DNA from: Paractinoplanes lichenicola | GTDB taxonomy: Bacteria > Actinomycetota > Actinomycetes > Mycobacteriales > Micromonosporaceae | Reading direction: 5' to 3' | Length of the DNA stretch: 64,000 bases | Assembly (NCBI RefSeq): GCF_016785085.1 | Contig: NZ_JAENHO010000003.1 | Span: forward strand, 124,001-188,000 | In this document: piece after piece, positions 7,633 through 16,735 of the stretch | How positions within the stretch are numbered: the stretch's first letter is position 1 | Layout of the letters: each line of letters begins with the position of its first letter | Translations under genes and position numbers: made by a program | Notes under the pieces: generated by a model | The model's database searches: none | The model's input: the letters and a program-made list of their open reading frames with translations, nothing else | Told to the model about the DNA's origin: nothing

Positions 7633-9812
7633 GCCTTGTGCTTCTCGGCATAGGCCGCGAGCCACGCCACCTGGTCAGGGTCCAGAGACGCCCGTACGCG
7701 TTCCCGCGCGGCCGCGACGTTGGCCGCGGTGACCGTCGTCGCCTCCAGCGAGTCGCGCATCGCGGCCAGCGCCGACTCGCGGATCAGGGCCGCGCAGTCC
7801 GCCGCCGAGAAGCCCTCCAGCTCGGCCCCCAGCGCGGCCAGGTCGACCGCCTCGTCCAGCGGCACCGACTTGGCCGACGCCTTGAGGATCGCGGCGCGTG
7901 CCTCGGCGTCCGGCGGCGGCACGTAGACCAGCCGCTCCAGCCGGCCGGGCCGCAGCAGCGCCGGGTCGATCAGGTCGGGCCGGTTGGTCGCGCCGATGAC
8001 CACGACGTTGCGCAGATCCTCCACCCCGTCGAGCTCGGTCAGCAGCGAGGCCACCACCCGGTCGGTCGTGCCGCCGTCGGTGCCCTGCCCACGGGTCGGC
8101 GCCAGCGCGTCCACCTCGTCGAGGAAGACCAGCGTGGGCGCGGCCTCGCGGGCCCGGCGGAACAGCTCGCGGACGGCCCGCTCGCTGTCACCCACCCACT
8201 TGCTGAGCAGCTCGGCGCCCTTGACCGAGAGCACGTTGGCCTTGCCCGTGCCGGCGATCGCCTTGACCAGGAACGTCTTGCCGCAGCCGGGCGGGCCGTA
8301 GAGCAGCACGCCGCGCGGGGGCGAGACGCCGAGCCGGGCGAACGTGTCGGGGTAGTTGAGCGGCCACAGCACCGATTCGGTGAGCACCTGCTTGACCTCG
8401 ACCATGTCGCCGACCTCGTCGAGGGTCACCGCGGCCACCTCGAGCGTGGACTCGGCCATCGACGTCGGGCGCACCACGTCGAGCGCGGCCTCGAAGTCGG
8501 CCATGGCCACGGTCGGCTTCTCGACGTCGTCGTCCTTCTGCCGCAGCCCGGCCCGCACACCGGCCTCACGGGCCAGCGCGCCCAGGTCGGCCGCGACAAA
8601 CCCGGGGGTCCGCCCGGCGATCTCGTCGAGCCGCACGTCCTCGGCCAGCTGCAGGCTGCGGGTCAGCACGCCCAGCTGCTCGCGGCGCATGGCCGCGTCG
8701 GGCAGCGGCACGGCGAGCTGCGTGGCCAGCAGGTGCGGCGCGCGCAGCGACGGGTCGACCGACTCGGGCCGGCTCGTCGTGGCGATCACCGCGACCCCGG
8801 CCCGTACGGTCTCCTCGACCACCTGGTGGAAGATCACGCTGATCGGGCCCGGGTCCTCGCGCGGGGCCAGCGCGTCGGCGTCCGAGAAGAGCAGCACCGT
8901 CGCCCCGCCCGAGCGGGCCTCGCGGGCCAGCTCACGCAGCCGGGCGGCGGCCGACTGGTTGGTCAGGGCGGCGATCTCGGGCGCCCAGACCGGCACCACC
9001 CGCGCCCCGACCTGCGCCGCGACCGCGCGCACGAGCGCCGACTTGCCGGAGCCGGCCGGTCCCGTGATCAGCACGCCCAGCGAGACCTCGGTGCCGAGCC
9101 GCTCCAGCACCTCTTTGTGGTTGAAGCCGAGGTCGAGCAGCTCCTCCAGCTCCTTGGCCTGGGCCCGCATGCCGGGCAGGTCGTCGAGGCTGGGCGGCGG
9201 CACCTCGGGATCGGTGGCGGCGGGCGCCGACGGCTGCACCGACGGGCCGGGCACCGGCGACGAGACCGGGCCGTCCTGCCAGCCGACCACGGTGTCCATG
9301 GTGATCAGGGCGCCGTCGGTCTCGATCACGGTCAGCAGCGCGGTGTTCCACTGATAGCCCAGCCGGTTGCGCAGGCTCTGCCCGATGTCGGGGCCGCCCA
9401 CCGGCATCAGCTCCTGCGGGCGCAGCGAGACGTTGTCGCCCTCGCTGACCACCTTGCCCAGCAGCGCCAGCCGCAGCATCTCGGGCGAGACCAGGGCGAC
9501 CACGTCGGCCGCCCCGGCCAGGGTGACCCGCCGGGCCGCGACCGCGGGCTGCTTGGCCACGGTGACCCGGCCGCCCTCGCGCAGCCCGAGGTTGCCCAGG
9601 GTCAGGTCGTCGGCGTAGAGGAACTCGCGGCTCGCGCCGGGCTGGGCCTTGGCCGCGAGCGCCGCCGTGGTGCGGGTGGCGCTGAGCCGTACGGGATCGC
9701 CCGCGTTGATCGACAGCGCGGTCATGACCTCGGGGTGCAGCCGCACGATGCCGCGGCGGTCGTCGAGCCCGGTCGGCCGCAGCGTCACGGTCAGCGTAAG
9801 TTCGTCAGTCAC
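7629..9812 (-). CDS. Cdc48-like tandem AAA ATPase (actinobacterial Cpa type)
   Basis: A 727-residue protein with an N-terminal Cdc48 N-like domain (about 1-170), a Pro-rich linker, and two AAA modules. D1 has Walker A GPAGSGKS (about 250), but its Walker B position reads LLFSDAD (about 307), without the usual DE pair. D2 has Walker A GPPGCGKT (about 506), Walker B VFLDEVD (about 563) and RPGRLER. The actinobacterial Cdc48-like proteins form hexamers and are thought to unfold proteins. The GTG at 9812 follows AGGGGCC; a TAGCGT hexamer at 9856-9861 could be its -10. An earlier GTG at 9857 is less likely. Confidence 0.88.
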   Translation of the reverse strand: MTDELTLTVTLRPTGLDDRRGIVRLHPEVMTALSINAGDPVRLSATRTTAALAAKAQPGASREFLYADDLTLGNLGLREGGRVTVAKQPAVAARRVTLAGAADVVALVSPEMLRLALLGKVVSEGDNVSLRPQELMPVGGPDIGQSLRNRLGYQWNTALLTVIETDGALITMDTVVGWQDGPVSSPVPGPSVQPSAPAATDPEVPPPSLDDLPGMRAQAKELEELLDLGFNHKEVLERLGTEVSLGVLITGPAGSGKSALVRAVAAQVGARVVPVWAPEIAALTNQSAAARLRELAREARSGGATVLLFSDADALAPREDPGPISVIFHQVVEETVRAGVAVIATTSRPESVDPSLRAPHLLATQLAVPLPDAAMRREQLGVLTRSLQLAEDVRLDEIAGRTPGFVAADLGALAREAGVRAGLRQKDDDVEKPTVAMADFEAALDVVRPTSMAESTLEVAAVTLDEVGDMVEVKQVLTESVLWPLNYPDTFARLGVSPPRGVLLYGPPGCGKTFLVKAIAGTGKANVLSVKGAELLSKWVGDSERAVRELFRRAREAAPTLVFLDEVDALAPTRGQGTDGGTTDRVVASLLTELDGVEDLRNVVVIGATNRPDLIDPALLRPGRLERLVYVPPPDAEARAAILKASAKSVPLDEAVDLAALGAELEGFSAADCAALIRESALAAMRDSLEATTVTAANVAAARERVRASLDPDQVAWLAAYAEKHKA

Positions 9813-9912
9813 GCGTGCAGGCCCCTGTCGGTCGCTTTTCCTGATCCCATCGTCCACGCTATCGTCCGCGGTCTCCTGAGAGGTTTCACAGCATCGCTCA
9901 GACGCCTCCGGC

Positions 9913-9918
9913 TAACTT
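9913..9918 (+). promoter_or_regulatory. -10 element TAACTT, leaderless type
   Basis: TAACTT is 6 nt before the ATG at 9925, which has no Shine-Dalgarno sequence. Confidence 0.5.
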
Positions 9919-9924
9919 TCATGC

Positions 9925-12678
9925 ATGTCTTGGACCAGCCGGCTGCCCCGGCCCACCCGGCGCCGGGTCGTCGCCGCCTCGGTCGTGCTCGTGCTGGTGG
10001 CCGGTCTCGTCGGCTGGGGCGTGTGGCCCGAGCGCGCGGCCTGGACGGCCCAGGACGAGATGATCACCGTGCTCAGCGGCCCCGAGCGCAACGAGAACGT
10101 CACGCTCGACAGCCGGCTCTATCTGCCCCGCGACCGCGATGGCAAGGTGCCCGCGGTGCTGCTCGCGCACGGCTTCGGCGGCACCAAGGAGGCGCTCAGC
10201 GACGACGCCGAGTCGCTCGCCGAGCGGGGCTACGCGGTGCTCACCTACACCGCCGAGGGCTTCGGGCGCAGCGGCGGCCAGATCCACCTGAACAGCCCCG
10301 ACCACGAGATCCGCGACGCGCAGGGCCTGCTCGACTGGCTGGCGGCCCGGCCCGAGATCCAGACCGACGCGGCCGGCGACCCCCGGGTGGGTGTGGTCGG
10401 CGGCTCCTACGGCGGGGCCCTCGCGCTCATGCTGGCCGGGCAGGACCAGCGGGTCGACGCGATCGTCCCCTCGATCACGTGGAACGACCTGTCCACCGTC
10501 TTCCTGCCGCAGTCGGCCGACACGTCGGCCACCGGCGTCTTCAAGAAGGGCTGGGCCGGCGTCTTCTTCGGCAACGGGGGCGCGGTGCCCGCCGTCGGCA
10601 CGGAGTCGCAGGTGCCGGTCGGGCTCAACGTCGACCCGGCCTGCGGGCGGTTCGCGGCCGACGTCTGCAAGGCCTATCTCGACGTCGCCACCAGCGGCAA
10701 CCCCTCCCAGGCGACGATCGACCTGCTGCGCAAGTCGAGCCCGGCCCCGACCCTGGGCCAGATCAAGGCGCCCACCCTGCTCATCCAGGGCGCGGTCGAC
10801 ACGCTCTTCCCGCTCAGCGACGCCGACGCGAACGCGCGGGGGATCGCCGCGACCGGCACCCCGGTCAAGGTCGCCTGGTTCACCGGCGGGCACGACGGCG
10901 GCGCCGGGCCGCAGACCGATCAAGACCGGGTGAAGTTCCTGACCGCGCAGTGGCTCGACCACTACGTCAAGGGCGAGGGCGAGGCGCCGTCCGACGACTT
11001 CACGTATTCGCGGGTGGCCGGCTTCAGCGCGCTCGACCGGGGGCTGGTGACGAACGGCTACTCCGACGACGCGTACCCGGGCCTGGACGGCACCGGCACC
11101 ACCCGGCTGGCCATCGCGGGCCCGGCGCAGCCGATCGCCAACCCGCCGAACGGCAACCCGGGCGCGCTCTCGTCGCTGCCGGGCACGGGTGGGCGCCTCA
11201 GCGAGCTGCTCTCCGGCGTCGCCGCCGACATCCCCGGCCAGCACGCGACCTTCGAGTCGGCCCCGGTGACCGAGGCGATCGACGTGGCCGGATCCCCGAC
11301 CGTACGGCTGCGGGCCGCCTCGCCGACCGGGGAGGCCACCCTCTTCGTCAAGCTCTACGACGTCGACCAGTCGGGCGCCGAGACGCTGAGCGCCGGCCTG
11401 GTCGCCCCGGTGCGGCTGACCGGGCTGCCGGCCACGCTGGAGGACTCGGAGGTGCGGACGGTCCGGCTGCCGGCCATCGTGCGCCAGATCGACGCCGGTC
11501 ACACCGTACGGGTCGTCGTGGCCACCACCGACCAGGCGTTCCTGTCCCCGGTCGAGCCGGCCACCTACGTCGTCCAGGCAGGCACCGAGCTGCTGCTGCC
11601 GACCGTGGTGGGCGAGCCGATCGCCAACCCGCAGACGATCTGGCGGTACGTGCTGGCCGGTCTGCTCGTGGCGATCGCGCTGGGGCTGGCCGCGCTTCTG
11701 CTCGTACGGCGGCGCAAGTCGCGCACGCAGCACACGCCCACCGTCCCCGAGCACGCCGACACCCCGCTGGTCGTCGAGGGGCTGCGCAAGGCGTACGGGG
11801 ACGGCTTCGTCGCCGTGGAGGAGATCAGCTTCACCGTGCGCCGGGGGCAGGTGGTGGGTCTGCTCGGGCCCAACGGCGCCGGCAAGACCACGACGCTGCG
11901 GGTGCTGATGGGCCTGACGATGCCGACCGCGGGCGAGGCCCTGGTCTTCGGGCACAAGCTGGTGCCCGGCTCGCCGGTGCTGTCGCGGGTCGGCGCGCTG
12001 GTCGAGGGGCCGGGCTTCCTGCCCCACCTGACCGGCTTGGAAAACCTGCAGGCGTACTGGAAGGCGACCGGACGGCCGTGGGCCGACGCCCGCTTCGACG
12101 AGGCGCTCGAGATCGCCGGGCTGGGTGACTCGGTGCACCGGCGGACCAAGAAATACAGCCACGGCATGCGGCAGCGGCTGGCCATCGCCCAGGCCATGCT
12201 GGGGCTGCCCGAGCTGCTGGTGCTCGACGAGCCGACCGACGGGCTCGACCCGCCGCAGATCGCCGAGATGCGCCGGGTGCTCAAGCGCTACGCCACCGAC
12301 GGGCGGGCCGTGCTGGTCAGCAGCCACCTGCTGGCCGAGGTCGAGCAGACCTGCACGCACGCCGTGGTGGTCAACAAGGGCCGGATCGTCGCCTCCGGGC
12401 CGGTCGAGGAGATCGTCGGCGACTCCCCGTCGGTGCAGCTGGAGGTGTCCGACGTGCCGGCCGCCGAGCGGGTGCTCGACGAGCTGGGCGTGCGCTCGGT
12501 GCTGCCCGACGGGCCGTCCGGCCTGATCGTCGACATGAACGGCACGCCCCGCTCCGAGGTGGTGGCGTCGCTGGTGCGGGCCGGGGTCGCGGTCGACCGG
12601 GTGGTGCCGCGCCGCCGGCTCGAGGACGCTTTCCTCGCCCTGGTCGGCGAGAACTCGCGGGGGAGTGGAGACCGATGA
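9925..12678 (+). CDS. fusion: membrane-anchored alpha/beta hydrolase + ABC ATPase
   Basis: A 917-residue single frame. A membrane helix (about 14-31) is followed by an S15/CocE-like alpha/beta hydrolase with nucleophile Ser in GGSYGG (about 160), Asp in GAVDTLFP (about 291) and His in GGHDGG (about 322). A beta-rich C-terminal hydrolase domain follows to about 565, then a second helix (about 573-598) and RRRK. The last part is a complete ABC ATPase: GPNGAGKTT (about 650), YSHGMRQRL (about 745) and LVLDEPTDGLDP (about 766). The predicted topology puts the hydrolase outside and the ATPase inside. The permease gene overlaps it by 4 bp. The sequence is continuous, so this is not an obvious frameshift artefact. 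Confidence 0.9.
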   Translation: MSWTSRLPRPTRRRVVAASVVLVLVAGLVGWGVWPERAAWTAQDEMITVLSGPERNENVTLDSRLYLPRDRDGKVPAVLLAHGFGGTKEALSDDAESLAERGYAVLTYTAEGFGRSGGQIHLNSPDHEIRDAQGLLDWLAARPEIQTDAAGDPRVGVVGGSYGGALALMLAGQDQRVDAIVPSITWNDLSTVFLPQSADTSATGVFKKGWAGVFFGNGGAVPAVGTESQVPVGLNVDPACGRFAADVCKAYLDVATSGNPSQATIDLLRKSSPAPTLGQIKAPTLLIQGAVDTLFPLSDADANARGIAATGTPVKVAWFTGGHDGGAGPQTDQDRVKFLTAQWLDHYVKGEGEAPSDDFTYSRVAGFSALDRGLVTNGYSDDAYPGLDGTGTTRLAIAGPAQPIANPPNGNPGALSSLPGTGGRLSELLSGVAADIPGQHATFESAPVTEAIDVAGSPTVRLRAASPTGEATLFVKLYDVDQSGAETLSAGLVAPVRLTGLPATLEDSEVRTVRLPAIVRQIDAGHTVRVVVATTDQAFLSPVEPATYVVQAGTELLLPTVVGEPIANPQTIWRYVLAGLLVAIALGLAALLLVRRRKSRTQHTPTVPEHADTPLVVEGLRKAYGDGFVAVEEISFTVRRGQVVGLLGPNGAGKTTTLRVLMGLTMPTAGEALVFGHKLVPGSPVLSRVGALVEGPGFLPHLTGLENLQAYWKATGRPWADARFDEALEIAGLGDSVHRRTKKYSHGMRQRLAIAQAMLGLPELLVLDEPTDGLDPPQIAEMRRVLKRYATDGRAVLVSSHLLAEVEQTCTHAVVVNKGRIVASGPVEEIVGDSPSVQLEVSDVPAAERVLDELGVRSVLPDGPSGLIVDMNGTPRSEVVASLVRAGVAVDRVVPRRRLEDAFLALVGENSRGSGDR

Positions 12679-13541
12679 GCGTTGACGTGAGCGCGGGCGC
12701 GACCGGCTACCGGCCGTCGCGCACCCTGCCTATCTGGGCCGAGGTGCGCCGGCAGGCCTCGCGCCGGCGCACCCAGCTCGGCCTGGGCTTCATGGCGGTG
12801 CTGCCGCTGATCATCCTGATCGCCTTCGAGTTCGACAGCGGCGGCGACGAGGACGGCAACGGCGGCGCGTTCGGCAGCCTGGTCGACCTGGCCACCTCGG
12901 GCGGGCTCAACTTCGCGCTGTTCTGCCTGGCCGTCTCGGCCGGGTTCCTGCTGGTCGTGGTGGTCGCGCTGTTCTGCGGCGACACGGTGGCCAGCGAGGC
13001 CAGCTGGGGCAGCCTGCGCTATCTGCTGGCGGTGCCGGTGCCGCGGGCCCGGCTGCTGGCGGTCAAGCTGATGGTCGCGCTGGGCTATTCGGCGGTGGCG
13101 CTGGCCGTGCTGACCGGGGTCGGGCTGCTCGCGGGCACCCTGCGCTACGGCTGGCACCCGCTGGGCAGCACGGTGGCGGCCGAGATCGCGCCCGGGGCGG
13201 GCCTGCTGCGGCTGCTCGGCATCGCCGGCTACCTGGGCGTCACCATGCTGGTCGTGGCCGGGCTGGCGTTCCTGCTGGGCACCCTGACCGACGCCCCGCT
13301 GGGCGCGGTCGGCGGCGCGGTGATGATCTGGATCCTGTCCAGCATCCTCGACCAGATCACGGCGCTCGGCGCGATCCGCAACCTGCTGCCCACCCACTAC
13401 AGCGACGCCTGGATGGGGCTGCTGTCCACCCCCGTGCAGTCGGACGACCTCGTGAAGGGCGCGCTCAGCGCCGTCGCGTACGCCGTGCTGTGCTGGGGTT
13501 TCGCGTTCTGGCGGTTCACCCGGAAGGACATCACCTCGTAG
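12675..13541 (+). CDS. ABC transporter permease, partner of the hydrolase-ABC fusion
   Basis: A 288-residue ABC-2 permease with about six membrane helices: helix 1 near 35-53, a short acidic outside loop (DSGGDEDGNGG), then helices spread from about 75 to the end. The motif SWGSLRYLLAVPVPR after helix 2 is typical of the family. The ATG overlaps the fusion stop codon as ATGA. The two proteins should form one exporter that carries an outside hydrolase. Substrate is unknown; a peptide or ester that the hydrolase modifies is a reasonable guess. Confidence 0.85.
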   Translation: MSVDVSAGATGYRPSRTLPIWAEVRRQASRRRTQLGLGFMAVLPLIILIAFEFDSGGDEDGNGGAFGSLVDLATSGGLNFALFCLAVSAGFLLVVVVALFCGDTVASEASWGSLRYLLAVPVPRARLLAVKLMVALGYSAVALAVLTGVGLLAGTLRYGWHPLGSTVAAEIAPGAGLLRLLGIAGYLGVTMLVVAGLAFLLGTLTDAPLGAVGGAVMIWILSSILDQITALGAIRNLLPTHYSDAWMGLLSTPVQSDDLVKGALSAVAYAVLCWGFAFWRFTRKDITS

Positions 13542-13620
13542 GGGTCTGTCTCACACCTTCGGATCGCGCGTGCCGAAACGCGGGATCCCGTCGTAAGGTG
13601 TTGGAAACACAACTGAATAC

Positions 13621-13740
13621 CTCATCCAGAGGGGCAGAGGGATACGGCCCTGCGAAGCCCCGGCAACCACCATGCATGTCTCGACGACGAGGCCGCGCTG
13701 GCAGGTGCTAATTCCGTCCCCGATCCCGGGGAAAGATGAG
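13621..13740 (+). promoter_or_regulatory. SAM riboswitch (SAM-I/S-box type) upstream of threonine synthase
   Basis: The core is recognisable: CAGAGGGGCAGAGGGA, GGCCCTGCGAAGCCCCGGCAACC and GGCAGGTGCTAATTCC, then a P4 hairpin TCCCC-gatccc-GGGGA and AAAGATGAG. P1 pairs CTCATC (13621-13626) with GATGAG (13735-13740). The ribosome-binding site AGGGAAGG (13741-13748) follows P1 directly, so control of translation is plausible; no U-run terminator is visible. SAM-IV shares the core, but the P4 arrangement favours SAM-I. Confidence 0.9.
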
Positions 13741-13753
13741 AGGGAAGGCCTCG

Positions 13754-15037
13754 ATGACGTCTACCGTCAACGCACCCACTGCTACCTCCGCCTCGCCCGC
13801 CAAGGGTCTCGTCTGTCGCGCCTGCGGTGCCGAATATCCCCTGGTCGCGCAGCACGCGTGTTACGAGTGTTTCGGCCCGCTCGAGGTGGCCTACGATGCT
13901 GAGCTCCTCGCGCGGGTCACCCGTGAGCAGATCGAAGCCGGCCCGCAGAACATCTGGCGCTACGCCGGTCTGCTGCCCGCCGGCCAGGACCCGGCGACCC
14001 GGGTCACCCTCGACCCCGGCCTGACCCCGCTGGTCAGCGCGCCCGCCCTGGCCGCCGCGGTGGGCCTGCGGGCGCCGCTGTGGGTCAAGGACGACTCGGC
14101 CAACCCGACCCACTCGTTCAAGGACCGCGTCGTCTCGGTCGCGCTCACCGCCGCCCGGGGCCTCGGCTTCACCCGCTTCGCCTGCGCCTCCACCGGCAAC
14201 CTGGCCAACTCGGTCGCCGCCCACGCGGCCCGCGCCGGGGCGCCCAGCATCGTCTTCATCCCGTACGACCTGGAGCAGGGCAAGGTCGTCACGACCGCGG
14301 TCTACGGCGGCGACCTGGTGGCCATCGAGGGCTCCTACGACGACGTGAACCGGCTCTGCGGCGAGCTGGTCGAGACCGACGAGTTCGAGGACACCGCGTT
14401 CGTCAACGTCAACGTCCGCCCGTTCTACGCCGAGGGCTCCAAGACCCTGGGCTACGAGGTCGCCGAGCAGCTCGGCTGGCGCATCCCGGCCCAGGTGGTC
14501 ATCCCGATGGCCTCCGGCGAGCTGCTGACCAAGGTCGACAAGGCGTTCGCCGAGCTGGTCGAGATCGGCCTGTGCGAGGCGCCCGAGGGCGGCTGGGCGG
14601 TCTTCGGCGCGCAGTCGGCCGGGTGCAACCCGATCGCCACGGCGCTGCACAACGACACCGACGAGATCACCCCGGTCAAGCCGACCGGCATCGCGAAGTC
14701 GCTCAACATCGGCGACCCGGCCGCGGGGGCGTACGCGATCGAGGCCGTACGGCGTACCGGCGGCTGGATGGACTACGCCGACGACGACGAGATCCGGGCC
14801 GGCATCCGGCTGCTCGCCGAGACCACCGGCGTCTTCGCCGAGACCGCGGGCGGCACGACCGTGGCCGTGCTCAAGAAGCTCGTCGAGAGCGGCAAGCTCG
14901 ACCCGGAGAAGGAGACGGTCGTCTACAACACCGGCGAGGGTCTCAAGACGTTGGACGCGATCTCGGAACTGGTCGGTCCCACCCATCGGATCAAGCCGTC
15001 GCTCAAGGGCGCCCGCGAGGCCGGTCTGCTGGGGTAA
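13754..15037 (+). CDS. thrC: threonine synthase
   Basis: A 427-residue PLP enzyme that converts O-phosphohomoserine to threonine. The N-terminus has a zinc-ribbon-like CRACG...CYECFG (about 18-40), common in actinobacterial ThrC. The PLP lysine lies in THSFKDR (about 121), with STGNLANS and the C-terminal TGEGLK also present. ATG 13754 has AGGGAAGG upstream. The SAM riboswitch ahead of it makes sense because threonine synthase competes with methionine synthesis for the homoserine branch. Confidence 0.93.
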   Translation: MTSTVNAPTATSASPAKGLVCRACGAEYPLVAQHACYECFGPLEVAYDAELLARVTREQIEAGPQNIWRYAGLLPAGQDPATRVTLDPGLTPLVSAPALAAAVGLRAPLWVKDDSANPTHSFKDRVVSVALTAARGLGFTRFACASTGNLANSVAAHAARAGAPSIVFIPYDLEQGKVVTTAVYGGDLVAIEGSYDDVNRLCGELVETDEFEDTAFVNVNVRPFYAEGSKTLGYEVAEQLGWRIPAQVVIPMASGELLTKVDKAFAELVEIGLCEAPEGGWAVFGAQSAGCNPIATALHNDTDEITPVKPTGIAKSLNIGDPAAGAYAIEAVRRTGGWMDYADDDEIRAGIRLLAETTGVFAETAGGTTVAVLKKLVESGKLDPEKETVVYNTGEGLKTLDAISELVGPTHRIKPSLKGAREAGLLG

Positions 15038-15294
15038 TAACGGTGAGTAATCGAGCTTCTGGCAGCAAGTGAGAATTCCATCCCGCGAGGACTTGCGCCG
15101 GGATATCAGGGTCGGCAAGATGCTCTCTGCGGGAGGGCGCGGCGCCGTACGTGGCCCCTCACCTTCGAGCTTGGCGACAATCTCTCGAGGGGCCCAACGA
15201 CCCAGCGCCGGAGGCGTTGTGCGTCCGTTCTCCCGACCAATTGCTTGCTACAAGGTCCACCATCCTCGCTCGCCGAGGTGCGATAAATCGCTCG
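15038..15294. other. untranslated leader between thrC and the GNAT gene
   Basis: No credible gene is visible. A perfect 8-bp inverted repeat, GGCCCCTC (15153-15160) and GAGGGGCC (15187-15194), has a 26-nt loop and no following T-run. A 9-codon GTG frame at 15042-15071 is too short to support. Confidence 0.4.
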
Positions 15295-15334
15295 CGTTCA
15301 TGGCCGTCGCCCGCAAGGGTGGCGGCCATGAACG
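15295..15334 (+). promoter_or_regulatory. 18-bp hairpin over the RBS and start codon of the GNAT gene
   Basis: Positions 15295-15312 pair with 15317-15334 around a GCAA tetraloop. Sixteen pairs are Watson-Crick and two are G-U wobbles. The 3' arm contains the AAGGG ribosome-binding site (15315-15319, partly in the loop) and the ATG at 15328. In RNA it would hide the start site, so it may control translation. Confidence 0.6.
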
Positions 15335-16305
15335 TATCGACCGGGCCGCTGACGTCCTACGAGATCGTTTACGACATCGCGAGCGTTACGGCACATCACG
15401 ACTGTCCGGACATTCCTTTCTCGATCCGGGAAAACTTCCTCAAGGGCATCGACAATCCGCCACCGGGCACGGTCATCGAGCGCTATCTGGGCTATCTCGA
15501 CGACGAGCCGGTCGGCTATGTCGAGCTCGACTTCCCCCAATTGGACAATTTGGACATCGTCGGGGTCGACCTGCTCGTCCTGCCGGAGCATCGGCGGCGC
15601 GGCGTGGGCCGGGCGCTCTACGACCTGGCCGTCGAGCGGGCCGCGGTGCACAACCGCAAGCATCTGCAGGCCTCGACCGTCGACCGGCATCCCGACGGCA
15701 AGGCGTTCGCCGAGGCGATCGGGGCCAAGCCGGGCCTGGCCGAGCTGCGCAGCCGGCTCGACGTCACCGCGCTCGACGACTCCCTGCTGGCCTCGCTGCG
15801 GGCCGAGGCCGAGAAACACGCGACGGGCTACACGCTGCGCCGCTGGCAGGACGTGCCGCCGGACGACCTGATCGACGGGGTGGCCTATCTGGAGGGCCGG
15901 CTGAACGCCGACGCGCCGCGCGGCGACCTCACCCTCGAACCGGAGAAGATGGACGCCGCACGCATCCGCGAAGACATGCTCACCCGCCAGAAGCGCGGCC
16001 GCCGCAGCTATCAGACCGCCGCGGTCACCGGTGATCGGGTGGTCGCCTGGACCTGGATCGTGGCCGAGGTCGACCAGCCCGCCCACGCCTGGCAGAGCAC
16101 CACGATCGTCGACCCGGAGCATCGCGGCCACCGGCTCGGCATGCTGGTCAAGCTGGAGAACCTGGCCTACGTGCGCGAGCAGAGGCCGGCCCTGGCCGCG
16201 GTCGACACGTTCAACGCCGCCGAGAACGCCTACATGCTCAAGGTCAACCGGGCGATGGGCTTCCGGGTGGCCGATTCCTGGATCGAGTGGCAGAAGGACC
16301 TGTGA
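15328..16305 (+). CDS. tandem-GNAT acetyltransferase
   Basis: A 325-residue protein with two GNAT folds. The N-terminal one has [20 protein letters not shown] (acetyl-CoA loop, about 80-99). The C-terminal one has [18 protein letters not shown] and ends [12 protein letters not shown], a layout common in actinobacterial GNAT proteins of unknown substrate. ATG 15328 is preceded by AAGGG 8 nt upstream and no downstream ATG or GTG fits, so the start is well supported even though it lies in a strong hairpin. Confidence 0.85.
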   Translation: MNVSTGPLTSYEIVYDIASVTAHHDCPDIPFSIRENFLKGIDNPPPGTVIERYLGYLDDEPVGYVELDFPQLDNLDIVGVDLLVLPEHRRRGVGRALYDLAVERAAVHNRKHLQASTVDRHPDGKAFAEAIGAKPGLAELRSRLDVTALDDSLLASLRAEAEKHATGYTLRRWQDVPPDDLIDGVAYLEGRLNADAPRGDLTLEPEKMDAARIREDMLTRQKRGRRSYQTAAVTGDRVVAWTWIVAEVDQPAHAWQSTTIVDPEHRGHRLGMLVKLENLAYVREQRPALAAVDTFNAAENAYMLKVNRAMGFRVADSWIEWQKDL

Positions 16306-16735
16306 GCCGGGCCAGCCACGGTCGCAGCGGGAGGTCGGTGGGATAACCGCCGGCCTTCAGCCCCGCGCGCCGCTCGAAGAAGTTGCGGGCGCCCCACGAG
16401 CCCGTGGTCGCGTACGAATAGCCGCAGGCGGCCCAGTAGGCCGGCCAAAACAGCGGCCCGAGCAGGGCGTACTGCTTGGCGTGGTGATGCTCGTGCTCGA
16501 ACAGCTCGCGGCGCTGCTCGTCGAGCAGCCACTCGGCGCTGCGCCGGGTCAGGATCACCGACCCGACCGTGAAGCAGGAGGCGGGCGGGATCGGCAGGCG
16601 ATAGCCCTCGGCGATCAGCACGCCGTGGCGACCCCGCCTGATCTTGGCCCGGGTGGCCAGCGCGACCAGCAGCCCGGCCCCCGTCGTGCCGTTCAGCGCG
16701 GTGAGGACGCCCCTGGTGACGTGGCGCGCGGCCAT
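16244..16735 (-). CDS. hypothetical protein with HEHHH motif
   Basis: A 163-residue protein of unknown family. Near residue 85 it has [15 protein letters not shown], an HExxH-like histidine cluster that could bind metal. An aromatic segment ([17 protein letters not shown]) and an N-terminal hydrophobic stretch may contact the membrane. It begins at ATG 16735, which overlaps the preceding GNAT stop by one base (TGATG), so the two are coupled. The last 62 bp overlap the convergent tandem-GNAT gene; the true C-terminus is therefore low-complexity and Arg/Pro-rich. Confidence 0.7.
   Translation of the reverse strand: MAARHVTRGVLTALNGTTGAGLLVALATRAKIRRGRHGVLIAEGYRLPIPPASCFTVGSVILTRRSAEWLLDEQRRELFEHEHHHAKQYALLGPLFWPAYWAACGYSYATTGSWGARNFFERRAGLKAGGYPTDLPLRPWLARLTGPSATRSRNRPPGSPSPG

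Noticed and set aside
7452..12128. 1558-codon + strand frame across the AAA and fusion genes
   Set aside because: It crosses genes on both strands and is Arg/Gly-rich throughout, typical of high-GC shadow frames.
9919..12360. 813-codon minus frame opposite the hydrolase-ABC fusion
   Set aside because: No domain; codon positions mirror the real + strand gene.
15042..15071. 9-codon leader peptide after thrC
   Set aside because: Too short, no residue bias and no associated attenuator.
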